A stretch of DNA of 64,000 bases from Polyangium sp. y55x31 (GTDB taxonomy: Bacteria; Myxococcota_A; Polyangia; Polyangiales; Polyangiaceae), in NCBI RefSeq assembly GCF_029946505.1, contig NZ_JARZHG010000029.1, positions 1-64,000 on the forward strand. The letters run 5' to 3'. The translations under genes and the position numbers were made by a program. Below are positions 1-8,514 of this stretch, in pieces. Under the pieces are notes generated by a model, which was not told the DNA's origin, made no database searches, and saw only the letters and a program-made list of their open reading frames with translations. Position 1 is the first letter of the stretch. Every line of letters begins with the position of its first letter.

Positions 1-498
1 CCTCGGTCCGGTTTTCGGGCGAAGGGGAAACCGATTCCCGGATGAGGGTCCCCAAAACCGCCTCGGTCCGGTTTTCGGGCGAAGGGGAAACCGATTCCCG
101 GATGAGGGTCCCCAAAACCGCCTCGGTCCGGTTTTCGGGCGAAGGGGAAACCGATTCCCGGGTGAGGGTCCCCAAAACCGCCTCGGTCCGGTTTTCGGGC
201 GAAGGGGAAACCGATTCCCGGATGAGGGTCCCCAAAACCGCCTCGGTCCGGTTTTCGGGCGAAGGGGAAACCGATTCCCGGATGAGGGTCCCCAAAACCG
301 CCTCGGTTCGGTTTTCGGACGAGGGGATAGCCAATTCCCGGATGAGGATCCCCTAATCCGCACGGTCGGGTTTTGGGGCGAAGGGGAAACCGATTCCCGG
401 ATGAGGATCCCCAAAACCGCCTCGGTCCGGTTTTCGGACGAGGGGATAGCCAATTCCCGGATGAGAGATCCTGAATCTGCCTCGGTCCGGTTTTCGGG
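1..498. repeat. 60-bp tandem repeat array, at least eight units
   Basis: Five almost identical 60-bp units fill 1-300. A diverged unit follows at 301-360, a 59-bp unit at 361-419, another at 420-479 and a partial one to about 498. The first unit begins at base 1, so the array probably continues to the left. Each unit can form two hairpins: AAAACCG (54-60) pairs with CGGTTTT (69-75) across the unit boundary, and GGGAA (25-29) pairs with TTCCC (35-39). Because 60 is a multiple of three, frames stay open through the array, but there is no ribosome site and I do not regard it as coding. It lies beside the packaging end of the integrated element, so it could be structural, a recombination site or a protein-binding array. 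Confidence 0.95.
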
Positions 499-962
499 CG
501 ATCCAGCGCATGGCGCCATTAAACGATCGCATGCGACCGTGCAGATCCCCCTTGACGAGCGCGTCCTGCGCCGCCATTGTGGGCGCTGTCCCGACGAACC
601 CCCAATGCGCCGCGCGGGCCAACCAGCGTGCCGCACAGGGTGCAGGGGCATGATCGCGCCGCGGCCGATGCCGCAGCGCCTTTGCCAATGAAAGAGAGAG
701 CTGATGGACACGACATCCGAGCCGAAACAGCCCAACAAGGAGCCCGAGGAACAGAAGCCGAAGAGCACCGACTCAGCAGCGCGCCGCGCACGTCCGCGGC
801 CCACTCCGCCAAAGAGGCGGAGGTGTCCGCCCCGCCAAAGTGAGAGGTCCGATGAGTCAAGTTGGTCGCGGCCTCCGAGGCAACCAATTCCCTCGCGTAT
901 TGGACCACCTCGCCGGGCGCTTGGCCACTTGAAGTTCTAAGCGCACCGCGACCCGCGCCGAT
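499..962. other. Stretch without a confident gene, between repeat array and portal gene
   Basis: No gene can be called with confidence here. The best candidate is a 78-codon frame at 704-940 (+), beginning MDTTSEPKQPNKEPEEQ, preceded by a GAGAGAG purine run. It is rich in Lys, Glu and Pro and then Arg, resembles no family I know, and its codon bias is weak. The stretch is less GC-biased than the flanking genes and may be degraded. Confidence 0.4.
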
Positions 963-2360
963 TCACGAAGCCGGGGCCTTGACCGGCCCTGGCTCTTGCC
1001 CTTCCTCCTCCCGCACGAGCGGGACGCGGAAGTCTTTTGCGAGCGCGCCGAGGTCGACCCTCCCCGCCATCTTCCCTCCCTCGAGCACCGTCACCGCCTC
1101 CGCGAACCGCCCGAGCACCTCGGCCCGGAGCCTCGCCGCCTCCGCCTCCGCAGCCGCCTCCGCCTTCCTCGCCTCCGCGACCGCCCGCCGCGCCTCCGCC
1201 TCCGCCTTCGCCACGTCGGCCCGCCGCCGCGCCTCGAGCACCTCGGCCTCGGCTTGCGCCTCCCGCTCCTCGGGCGTCCTCGTGTCCCACTTCGGCCAGG
1301 GCGCGAGTCGCTCGTCCCCGAAGTTGAACAGCGCCCACGGCCGCAGCACCTCGAAGTGCCCCGTGGTCGCGAGCCCTTCGGTATCCGCCCGCTTCCCCTC
1401 GTGGCGGACCGCGTTGTGGACCTTCCCGAGCGCATGCGAGCCAATCGGCGCCGGCTCCATGGTGAGCGTCTGCCGGAGGATCGCCATCGCCGCCGCGCTG
1501 TCGCAGTACCGGATCCCCCGCTCGAAGACCTCGACCGCGCTCGCGCCGTCCGCCTGGACGAGCTCGTAACCCCAGCCCGCCGCCGCCTTGCCCTCGCTGT
1601 CGATGTCCACCGGGAGCATGATCACGGGCGACTTGCCTGCGTTGACGAGCGCGTCCTGGTACGCGTCCCGCTCCCGCGCCGTCTCGTCGCTCTCATCGAG
1701 GGCCGCGGGGTACTTCCCGACCCGCGTAGGATGGCCGTAGACCTCGGAGTAATGCGCCCAATCCGTGAACAGCTGTTGTTTCGCGAGGTAGTACATGGCG
1801 ACCCGCCGAACGGCGCCGTTCATCCAGGGGGTTTGGCTCCCCGAGGCGAAAACCGCCCACTTGTACGGGTCCGCAGCGAGGCCGATCTGCGCCGTCGGAG
1901 TGCCGACCTTGTACGTGATTTCGTGCCCATCGAACCACAGATCGCGCGGATGCCAGACCTCGAGCAGCGGCAGCCATTGCCCCCGCTCCTCAGTCCAATT
2001 CAGTTGTACGACCGCGACGCCGAGCATGATCAGCCACTTCAGCACGTCCCGCAGAACGGGCTCCGGACAGAAGCGCCACCAGACTTCGGCCGCCTTCCGT
2101 TGCGCGAGCTCCGCCGCCGCCGCGTCGCCCGTCTCGGTGGAGACCTCGAAGGAGAGCGGCAGCGCCAGCAGCCCGTCGATCCGTTGCTGGAGAGCGCCAT
2201 CGAGCCGCTCGTCGGTTAAGAGAGCTTCGGCGAGGTCCGCCGACTCGCGGAAATCCCCCGCTTCATGCCGTTCGAGCGCCTGCCGTACGCGATCGTTATC
2301 CCAGCCCATCAACGGCGCGAAAATATGCTGGGCGTACCGAACACGAGGGGCGCGGTTCAT
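963..2360 (-). CDS. Phage portal protein, Mu gp29-like (DUF935)
   Basis: A 465-residue protein resembling the Mu gp29-type portal, the ring at the capsid vertex through which DNA is packaged. The N-terminal half shows the family pattern: ADLAEALLTDERLDGALQQR, then a run predicting insertion of the helix that meets LPLSFEV, and later a VLRDVLKWLIMLGVAVVQLNW core. The last 120 residues are an Ala/Glu/Arg-rich coiled coil (EAEARRAVAEARKAEAAAEA). The start overlaps the end of the large terminase gene by four bases, so the two are translationally coupled in the usual terminase-portal order. A Mu-type portal next to a non-Mu replication module indicates a mosaic element. Confidence 0.85.
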   Translation of the reverse strand: MNRAPRVRYAQHIFAPLMGWDNDRVRQALERHEAGDFRESADLAEALLTDERLDGALQQRIDGLLALPLSFEVSTETGDAAAAELAQRKAAEVWWRFCPEPVLRDVLKWLIMLGVAVVQLNWTEERGQWLPLLEVWHPRDLWFDGHEITYKVGTPTAQIGLAADPYKWAVFASGSQTPWMNGAVRRVAMYYLAKQQLFTDWAHYSEVYGHPTRVGKYPAALDESDETARERDAYQDALVNAGKSPVIMLPVDIDSEGKAAAGWGYELVQADGASAVEVFERGIRYCDSAAAMAILRQTLTMEPAPIGSHALGKVHNAVRHEGKRADTEGLATTGHFEVLRPWALFNFGDERLAPWPKWDTRTPEEREAQAEAEVLEARRRADVAKAEAEARRAVAEARKAEAAAEAEAARLRAEVLGRFAEAVTVLEGGKMAGRVDLGALAKDFRVPLVREEEGQEPGPVKAPAS

Positions 2361-3775
2361 CGGGTATACCTCGTCAGCTTCACCGGCCGTTTGTTCGCCG
2401 CGGAGAACGAGCCCGCGATCCGCCCTGCGGGCGACGAAAGCAGATCATGCGCGGCCGCGCCAGCGTCAACTTGGTCGTCCTCATCGTCATCCTGCCCGGT
2501 GAACCGGAGATGCTCCGCCAGGAAGACGTTCACCCACGAATCCGGCCCCACGTTCTCGGGGAGGAGCACGCGCCCGTCGTTCCAGGATGCCGCGTACGGT
2601 TGCGCGCGCGTGAACTTGTCCGCCTTCACGCGGCGCGCCTCGACCGTGAAGCCCCGATCCGACATGAAGGGAACGATCATCTTTTCAAAGACCGTGACGT
2701 AGCCCATCGCCTTGCATCCCCCGTGCGCCCGTTGCAGCCGTGCACCCTCCGCCGCGAACTCGGGCGCGAGGACCTGCTTCCGCAGGCAATCGAGCACGTA
2801 GTACACGCGCCGCCCCCGTTCGGGTTCGTGCGAGCGCATGACCACCGCCGACGAGTAATCCGCATGCTTCCGCGCGGTATACGCGAAATCTACGCCGATC
2901 CCGTCGCGATACTCCCGCACCTCGCCGAGGGCCTCGGGGGTGTAGAGGGCCGGCTCTGCGTTGAACACGGCCCCACCTCGCGGCCTCGGGACGCCCTGAT
3001 AAAGCGAGGCCCACGTGTATTCCCCGACCTCGCGCCGCCGTTGTTGCAGCTCCTCGGCGGGCCAGCGTTCGGGCCAGAGCGCGCGTCCGTCGTCGGAGAG
3101 CGCCGGGAGGCGGAGGTATTGCCAGCCCTGGGAAATCAGCCGCCCAGAGAGGTCCTCGGGATGCCATCGCGTGGCAAGGACGATCGCGCTCCCGCCCGGC
3201 TCGACGCGGTTGATCGTCGAACCCTGCCAGAGGTCCCAGATCCGCGCGCGGTACGTCGGGCTTTCAGCCTGGATCCGATTCTTGAAAGGGTCGTCCACGA
3301 AGAGCACGCGAAACCCCTTGCCCGTGAGCGACCCATTCAACGCAGTAAACACCGCTCGCCCACCCTCACGCGTGCGCCACTCGCCGACACCCTTCGCCCC
3401 GGCATCGAGCACGACGCCCGCCGCTCGGGCGATGCCTCGCGCGTCGCGGCTCTTGCTGTTGGCCAGCTCGATCCCGTACGTGGCGTACGCAATCGCGAGA
3501 TCCGGATCCTTCCGCAGATACCACGCAATCGCATGGAGCACGGTGTCCGTCTTCCCGTGCCGCGGCGGAGCGTGGACCACCGCGCGGACAGGCTCGCGGC
3601 GCGCGCGTTCGAGCAGCTCGACCAGGGGGGCGAGGTGATCGGGCCGCGAATACCCCGGCGTTATCGCCGGTACGAACTCCGCCAGGCCATCGGAGGGCGA
3701 CGCAGCGACCCGCGCCCGCTGCGCCATCATCCAGACGCCGGCCCGCGTATCAGGTAGCGCCCCCTTCGGGCCCAT
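2357..3775 (-). CDS. Phage terminase large subunit
   Basis: A 472-residue packaging motor with an N-terminal ATPase and C-terminal nuclease. The ATPase carries a terminase-type Walker A, APPRHGKTD, near residue 68, a Walker B, VLFVDDPF, near residue 156, and VLATRWHPEDLSGRL as the motif III/coupling region. The nuclease half begins at about GVDFAYTARKHADYS (first acidic residue) and ends with DDDEDDQVDAGAAAHDLL, which supplies further acidic residues. The start overlaps the small subunit gene by 26 bases, and the stop overlaps the portal start. It appears intact, so packaging of this element is plausible. Confidence 0.93.
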   Translation of the reverse strand: MGPKGALPDTRAGVWMMAQRARVAASPSDGLAEFVPAITPGYSRPDHLAPLVELLERARREPVRAVVHAPPRHGKTDTVLHAIAWYLRKDPDLAIAYATYGIELANSKSRDARGIARAAGVVLDAGAKGVGEWRTREGGRAVFTALNGSLTGKGFRVLFVDDPFKNRIQAESPTYRARIWDLWQGSTINRVEPGGSAIVLATRWHPEDLSGRLISQGWQYLRLPALSDDGRALWPERWPAEELQQRRREVGEYTWASLYQGVPRPRGGAVFNAEPALYTPEALGEVREYRDGIGVDFAYTARKHADYSSAVVMRSHEPERGRRVYYVLDCLRKQVLAPEFAAEGARLQRAHGGCKAMGYVTVFEKMIVPFMSDRGFTVEARRVKADKFTRAQPYAASWNDGRVLLPENVGPDSWVNVFLAEHLRFTGQDDDEDDQVDAGAAAHDLLSSPAGRIAGSFSAANKRPVKLTRYTR

Positions 3776-4292
3776 GGTCTTTGCCTCCCACCTCGGCCTC
3801 GAGCTCGCCGAGGAGCCGCCGCAGCGCCTCGATTTGCGCCGGCCGTTCCGTCTGCCCCGTCGCCCACCAGATTTCCAGCTCGCGGCACGCCGCGCGGTCC
3901 TTCCAATTGCTCTTCACCGCGGCATCCCACACGGGCCGCAGCGCGCGCGGAAGGCCGGGCGGACGCTCACCATCGAGCTTCACCTGCGCCTCGATCTGGG
4001 CGTGCTTTCGGCCCCAGCGCTCGGGATACCGCGCCCGGAGCAGATCGAGCGCGAGGCGAGGATCCTCCTCCGCGCCCTGCGTCGCGATGAGCGCGAGCCG
4101 CGCCTCCCCCTTCGCCTCCGCGGCCCGGAGCTTCGTGTCGAATTCGGGATCCTGATTCCGCCAGGCCCGAAGCGTACGAGGGGAGATGCCCACGAGCTTG
4201 CAGACGGTCGGGCGGTGCAGTTGACCGAGCCTGAGCGCGTCGAGGATCTGTTTCTCGACCTCCGGTGTACGCAGCGAGGGGCGACCGGACAT
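3750..4292 (-). CDS. Phage terminase small subunit-like protein
   Basis: A 180-residue protein directly upstream of the large terminase gene and overlapping it. Residues 8-48 form a helix-turn-helix (EKQILDALRLGQLHRPTVC, then KLVGISPRTLRAWRNQDPEF), the usual DNA-recognition domain of small terminase subunits, which pick the pac/cos site and feed DNA to the motor. The middle (AAEAKGEARLALIATQGAEE) resembles the helical part of this family. The tail is Glu/Lys-rich, fitting contact with the large subunit. Identification rests on the HTH plus position; sequence similarity in this family is always low. Confidence 0.75.
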   Translation of the reverse strand: MSGRPSLRTPEVEKQILDALRLGQLHRPTVCKLVGISPRTLRAWRNQDPEFDTKLRAAEAKGEARLALIATQGAEEDPRLALDLLRARYPERWGRKHAQIEAQVKLDGERPPGLPRALRPVWDAAVKSNWKDRAACRELEIWWATGQTERPAQIEALRRLLGELEAEVGGKDHGPEGGAT

Positions 4293-4294
4293 GG

Positions 4295-4684
4295 CTACTC
4301 CAGGAGCGCGCGGAAATCGTCGAATTCGTCCCGAGGTCTCGCCCCGCCGCTCCCGCCGCCCTCGAAGCGCCCGGGTTCGGGTGCCGTGGCCGTGCGCGAG
4401 GAGAGGCGACCCTCACGAATGGCGATCGCATCGAGGAGCCGATGCACGTCGCGGAGGATCACGCTCGTTTCGGGGAAGACGATCCGCCGCTCCCGCTCGA
4501 TGCGCACGGCCTCCTTGAGCCGGCGTTTCTCGACGCGGAGAAGCCAGCGGAGGGTCTTGACGTCGGCATCGAGCCGAGGCGGATCCGGGTTCGGGACCGG
4601 GCGTCCTTCGGCGGAGGCGCGCTCGGCCTCCTCGGGGGTCAACGGTTGAGCGCGATCCCGCGGCCTTTCGCGGCTTTCGTCCAT
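4295..4684 (-). CDS. Hypothetical phage protein, charged and helical
   Basis: A 129-residue protein with no domain I recognise. I chose the ATG at 4684 because GGAGG lies six bases upstream; the frame extends further upstream, but that part only mirrors the HNH gene in another frame. The protein is strongly charged and mostly helical (TLRWLLRVEKRRLKEAVRIE), with a Gly-rich hinge and an acidic end (DEFDDFRALLE). It overlaps the end of the HNH gene by 46 bases and stops two bases before the small terminase start, so it belongs to the packaging operon. A head or packaging accessory role is a guess from position only. Confidence 0.6.
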   Translation of the reverse strand: MDESRERPRDRAQPLTPEEAERASAEGRPVPNPDPPRLDADVKTLRWLLRVEKRRLKEAVRIERERRIVFPETSVILRDVHRLLDAIAIREGRLSSRTATAPEPGRFEGGGSGGARPRDEFDDFRALLE

Positions 4685-4923
4685 GAGGGCCTCCGGATGA
4701 GCGGGTGCATGAGCATGTGGCAATCGTTGCAGATCACGATCAGGTTGGCCGGATCGAAGACCAGCTCGGAGGCGATGCCGGAGACGGAGCAGGGGATGAT
4801 GTGATGAACGTGGCGGGCAGGAACGCCGCAGCACTCACAGAAGCGGCCGCGCGCGTCGAGGACTTCGCGAACGACGCGGTGGTAGCGGGCTTGGGGGGTC
4901 TCGGGGCGGGGGGTGGGGGGCAT
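4639..4923 (-). CDS. HNH endonuclease
   Basis: A 94-residue HNH nuclease. The beta-beta-alpha metal site is clear: the CECC knuckle at 29-32, H40-H41 (HVHHIIP), N60 and H69 within CNDCH. The two cysteine pairs (C29/C32 and C65/C68) fit the zinc-stabilised HNH subtype. HNH nucleases often sit directly before terminase genes and assist the terminase in cos cleavage and genome packaging; the same arrangement here supports that role. The gene overlaps the next one by 46 bases. The domain is certain; the packaging role is inferred from its neighbours. Confidence 0.88.
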   Translation of the reverse strand: MPPTPRPETPQARYHRVVREVLDARGRFCECCGVPARHVHHIIPCSVSGIASELVFDPANLIVICNDCHMLMHPLIRRPSWTKAAKGRGIALNR

Positions 4924-5058
4924 GCCTCTTCCCTCTTGGGAGGGAATGGGCTGGATGTGGATCGTTTAATGTCCCATTCGTTCCCGCACGTCACCGGTCC
5001 CGCTGCCCGATTTGAGTAACGACAAGCGCAGCATGTACTCGAGCCACATCACTCATCG

Positions 5059-6327
5059 CTACTTAGGACTCAGGTTATCCGAGAGTCGCACCAATAGCTC
5101 AGATGCATCTTGAGTTGCTGTACGCTGCGGATTCCATTTGGCACGTGCCAAATTCATCAAGAACGAAACAGCTCCACCGCCCAGAGTCGCGATGAAAGCT
5201 GCGTCAGGGCCCGCCGCAAGATAGCCGCCGCCACCACTAATGGTGGTCATGATTGCAGCGTCCTGCGCCGTCGATTTGACAGCTTTCCACAGAGAAGCGT
5301 CTTCCTTGAGTCTTGCCGCTGCCTCGTCCAGACGATTGCGCAACACCGGAATGCTCGTTTCGTCATCAATTGCTGAGGCATCACGAATAATCGCGCGTAG
5401 TTCCGCAAGAGCTACCGAGTTCTTGCGCAAGGCCACAATGTCAGGCCATAGCGCCTTTGAGAATGCAGGAATGGTGAGGTGTTCCGCGATCGGTTGCGTT
5501 GGCTGAGTTACGCGTCCACCTGATCGAGCGAAATCGTACACAGCGCGATCGCCTGGTCGATCCGGCAAGAAGCTTGCTGCGGTTGCCTTTGAGAACGCTG
5601 CGTTGAGCAACCCAAGATGGAGCATCGGGCGCTTTTCTTCCCACCATAGAGGTTCACCTGGCGCGGTGTTGCTGCCAGGGGGCGGGTCCTTCATTTCTAT
5701 GCCGATGGCGCCGACGCGAACCCCGTAGTTGTATTCGATTTGGTTGTAACGTTGGGTCAGCTCCGTGGCGTACTGGCTGCGGGCGAGTTTTTGGGTTGCC
5801 TCATGCAATGCGTTTGCGTCCCGCAATAGGATTGGTTCCCACGGCACAAGCGCGATTGCTCCCACCTCGACCAAGGGCCGAAGCTCCTTAAGTTGTCGCA
5901 ACATCTGGGGCAGCGTCTTATCTACGAGCGTCCGCCTGCCAGTCGTCGGCACCGTCCAGAAAGAAGATGGCGCAGTGTGTATAGAACGTTTGCCAATCAA
6001 GTGCACAGATCCGGATTCAGGTAGCAACTCCCACGCCTTAGCGGCTGTGCGAGAGAAAAACGAAAACACTGGATCTGGTAGACAGACGCGCTCGAACATC
6101 ACCACGGGAGCGGCAATGTCTTGCGGGGGCTCATGCCCTTCTGCAACACGAGTGCCCTGAGAAAGTCCAAGGTGGACCGACGAGAGAACTTGCTCGATTG
6201 GACTCGTATAGGAGCGCTCGAGAGCTTCGGCCATGCGTTTCCAGTCCTTCATGGAGTACCGTCCGGGACGAAAATCGTCGGATAGTAATCCCCAGTGGTC
6301 CAGAATTTCCCAAATAGCATTGTTCAT
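5059..6327 (-). CDS. Unknown 422-residue protein, candidate cargo gene
   Basis: I do not recognise this family. Codon use is visibly richer in A/T than in the neighbouring phage genes, suggesting a separate origin. The central part (FERVCLPDPVFSFF, then LRQLKELRPLVEVGAIALVP) has the look of large unknown proteins with an alternating helix/strand core. A Gly/Ala-rich hydrophobic stretch near residues 365-395 (GGGGYLAAGPDAAFIATLGG) could be one or two membrane or amphipathic segments. The start overlaps the preceding small gene (ATGA), so it is co-transcribed with the packaging operon. Its place between regulatory and packaging genes, and its composition, suggest a moron or anti-phage cargo gene, but that is inference. 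Confidence 0.8.
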   Translation of the reverse strand: MNNAIWEILDHWGLLSDDFRPGRYSMKDWKRMAEALERSYTSPIEQVLSSVHLGLSQGTRVAEGHEPPQDIAAPVVMFERVCLPDPVFSFFSRTAAKAWELLPESGSVHLIGKRSIHTAPSSFWTVPTTGRRTLVDKTLPQMLRQLKELRPLVEVGAIALVPWEPILLRDANALHEATQKLARSQYATELTQRYNQIEYNYGVRVGAIGIEMKDPPPGSNTAPGEPLWWEEKRPMLHLGLLNAAFSKATAASFLPDRPGDRAVYDFARSGGRVTQPTQPIAEHLTIPAFSKALWPDIVALRKNSVALAELRAIIRDASAIDDETSIPVLRNRLDEAAARLKEDASLWKAVKSTAQDAAIMTTISGGGGYLAAGPDAAFIATLGGGAVSFLMNLARAKWNPQRTATQDASELLVRLSDNLSPK

Positions 6328-6716
6328 CGGTTGGCTTCCTCGCTGTCTGCACGGGCCCGTTCTTTTGCCGTGGTGCCTGCGCGTCCGTTTCGCAGTCGGT
6401 TACCTGGTTCCAAGGCCCTCTCCGCCAGAGCGATCCGTCGTTCCAGGCCGTCCACTCTCGCCCGTAAGTTCTCAATTTCGTCCAGCTTCATAAATGGTAG
6501 CGGATACGCACGCCGCAGGCCGTCAAGGGTTACCATGCTTCCGCCGCGTCCTTTCCGCGCCGCACAAAGCTTCACACCCGACTCCCGCTCGACTGCCCGC
6601 AACCGCCGTAACACGCGCCTCCGCCATCCGCTACCCTCTGGCCGGATCCCTAGCACAACCGCCTCCTCCGCCAGGCTGACGAGCCCCCTGCCCCCGGCCT
6701 TTCCCCGCGTTGGCAC
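6324..6716 (-). CDS. Small phage protein with wHTH-like region and coiled coil
   Basis: A protein of about 130 residues if the GTG at 6716 is used; GGAGGAG lies 12 bases upstream. An ATG at 6536 would leave only the last 70 residues. I prefer the longer form because the segment before it (WRRRVLRRLRAVERESGVKL, then a Gly/Arg turn and VTLDGLRRAYP) resembles a small winged-helix/MerR-like DNA-binding unit. It is followed by a coiled coil (IENLRARVDGLERRIALAER). The stop overlaps the start of the 422-residue gene. It may be a transcriptional activator of the packaging genes; no experimental family can be named. Confidence 0.55.
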   Translation of the reverse strand: MPTRGKAGGRGLVSLAEEAVVLGIRPEGSGWRRRVLRRLRAVERESGVKLCAARKGRGGSMVTLDGLRRAYPLPFMKLDEIENLRARVDGLERRIALAERALEPGNRLRNGRAGTTAKERARADSEEANR

Positions 6717-6820
6717 GTGCGGCGCGGTCTCCTCCTCGCTGTCGCTCGCCTCCCCAACCTCGCCCGACGAACCCCACACCGCCGCCTCGACCGACGCGCC
6801 CCAGTTCGACCGCAACCCAC

Positions 6821-7204
6821 TCACGACGCACCTCGCCCAGGTTGAAGGAAGCCGATCAGCCCCGCACCCTTTCTGCCGCGCCTCACGCGCAACCCAGCAG
6901 AACCACGCGGGAAAATAAAATGCCGCCCGCGGTCCAGGCCCGCGCGCCTCGGGGAAGATTTCGCGCCGATGCCCGGCCCTTCGCCGAGGAGCCGATCGAC
7001 CCCTTGCCGCTCGCCGAGCTCGGCCCCCTCGAGCAGCCCGACCGGCCCGGGCCGACCCGGGGCCCTCGTCCTCGGCGGGATCGCCCGCCCCGGTCCTCGC
7101 CGAGCGTCGCAACGTGCGGCTCGGCCGAACCCCCCGTGGCAGATCGCGCCGAGCTCGCGGCCGTCGCCGAGCAGCACGCGCGAGCGCCGCGCCGCCGCCT
7201 TCAT
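6821..7204 (-). CDS. Hypothetical Gly/Arg-rich protein, doubtful
   Basis: A 127-codon frame starting MKAAARRSRVLLGDGREL. Third codon positions are almost all G or C through the body, better than in the two competing frames, which is the main reason to list it. There is no recognisable domain, the start has only a weak AGGA directly adjacent to it, and the composition (Gly, Arg, Pro) is typical of spurious frames in such DNA. If real, it precedes the leftward packaging operon. Confidence 0.3.
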   Translation of the reverse strand: MKAAARRSRVLLGDGRELGAICHGGFGRAARCDARRGPGRAIPPRTRAPGRPGPVGLLEGAELGERQGVDRLLGEGPGIGAKSSPRRAGLDRGRHFIFPRGSAGLRVRRGRKGAGLIGFLQPGRGAS

Positions 7205-7357
7205 TCCTGCCACTTCGACCCCCCCGGATGCGGGGGCGGCAGAAATACGCTGTCGAGCGCGGTCCAAGCCTCCGAGCCCAAACAAGACTTCCAGTGTGGC
7301 TGCCCCAGGGAACGAGGGAGAGAACGTTGGGATTGCAATTGCCACACGTGTTGTGAT

Positions 7358-7372
7358 ACAACCGACGGTTGT
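7358..7372. promoter_or_regulatory. Perfect 15-bp palindrome, probable operator
   Basis: ACAACCGACGGTTGT is a perfect inverted repeat with a one-base centre, 75 bases before the rightward gene at 7447. A second small palindrome, ACACGTGT, is at 7344-7351. They lie between the rightward cargo gene and the leftward packaging operon, a natural place for a regulator to bind. The sequence differs from the operator at 11669-11684, so a different regulator would be involved. Confidence 0.5.
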
Positions 7373-7446
7373 TCGCTCACACATTGAGTGTTGGGGAGCG
7401 ATAAGATATCCCATCGCTGATGCACGAAGAGAGCAGGGAGCGCGCT

Positions 7447-8487
7447 ATGAATCATCGATACTTCAACCTGAACAAGCACCATTTCAACCGAGCCTATTAT
7501 GTCCTGCAGTATACAATGTTCACCATTTTTACTACGGCTAGTGCGATTGCTAGCCTTATCGTCGCAGAACGTGATGCGATGGCACAATCGGAATTGGAGC
7601 CGGCATCGGAACCGGCATCAGAACCGGCATCAGAACCGGCATCAAAATCAGCGTCAACGCCAAAATCAACATATCGATCATTCCGGGTAATCGGTGCAGG
7701 ATACTTGCAAATCGCTCAGCAGCAACAAGATGCGGCGGTTATACAAAATGTGGCGGGCGGAGCAACCACCGATTCTTCTGCCTCTCCTGCGGGTGCCGGC
7801 GGTGCTGGTTTTCGTTACGAGGGACCATGGACAGCCTTCCATCTCATCGCTCGTGTGGGTACTGAGCCTACGGTCATTGCCGATAAATTCGGAGGATTCC
7901 TGTTAACACCCGCTGCGACTGCTGTATCCGGCGAAGTCGGTGTTGACTCGATGGTCTGGATTGTGAAGCGCAATGATGATTTTACGCTTGATTGGGGTCC
8001 AATGCTGCGCGTCGAATTGGGTAAGTCGACGTGGAAGGCAATTCGACAGCTGGAGGCGCCGGACCCTTCCACTGGCGCAACCAGCGTAACCGAGTCGTAT
8101 TCTGCAAGCTCAGGGGCCGGATTTTTCGGCGTCGGCTTACGATTCTGGTTGAGGCTCGCTCCGATGAATAGAATGTGGGCCATTGCATCCCTCGGGTACT
8201 CCGCGCGGTGGCTTATGGGTGACCTCATATCAGCGTCCCGCGCTGAATTCAGAAAGTTGGTGCTGGGTACCACTGACACGTCCTGGCATGGCTTCCAATT
8301 GGGGTTGGCGGTCAGGCTTAATGAACTGGAGCTGGGACTCCATGTGCCTGTTCTTTTCGGATTCAATGATTTTGTTGCAGGTCTAACGGGCGGACAGATT
8401 CTATTTACTGCCACCGTTCGTGGTGGATTCGAATTGATGGCCAAAAAAGATAGCGATCCATCGATTCCTCGTGGCGATACTGATTAA
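7447..8487 (+). CDS. Exported outer-membrane-like protein, probable cargo gene
   Basis: A 346-residue protein. The ATG at 7447 is chosen because GGGAG ends six bases upstream. Residues 16-45 form a long signal sequence (TIFTTASAIASLIV) ending near AMAQ. A short EPAS repeat (three to four copies, residues 50-65) follows, then a region of alternating hydrophobic strands with Gly and aromatic residues (FGVGLRFWLRLAPM, GFQLGLAVRLNELELGLHV), typical of small beta-barrels or surface-exposed repeat proteins. Its GC content is far below that of the neighbours and it is read opposite to the flanking phage genes, so it looks like an independent, lysogen-expressed gene that could alter the cell surface. 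The function is unknown. Confidence 0.82.
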   Translation: MNHRYFNLNKHHFNRAYYVLQYTMFTIFTTASAIASLIVAERDAMAQSELEPASEPASEPASEPASKSASTPKSTYRSFRVIGAGYLQIAQQQQDAAVIQNVAGGATTDSSASPAGAGGAGFRYEGPWTAFHLIARVGTEPTVIADKFGGFLLTPAATAVSGEVGVDSMVWIVKRNDDFTLDWGPMLRVELGKSTWKAIRQLEAPDPSTGATSVTESYSASSGAGFFGVGLRFWLRLAPMNRMWAIASLGYSARWLMGDLISASRAEFRKLVLGTTDTSWHGFQLGLAVRLNELELGLHVPVLFGFNDFVAGLTGGQILFTATVRGGFELMAKKDSDPSIPRGDTD

Positions 8488-8514
8488 GTTGCCGCACGCC
8501 ATGCCGCCGAGCGC

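Noticed and set aside
42-356. Open frame through the 60-bp tandem array giving a 20-residue peptide repeat
   Set aside because: The unit length is a multiple of three, so frames stay open by arithmetic. There is no ribosome site, no start-specific signal, and the last units diverge in ways that do not respect codons.
1-498. Possible CRISPR array
   Set aside because: The whole 60-bp unit repeats without unique spacers, and no cas genes are present.
7205-7446. A leftward gene of 128 codons (7201-7587) and other short frames over the palindrome region
   Set aside because: No ribosome site, unusual composition, and it would cover the ribosome site and start of the well-supported gene at 7447.
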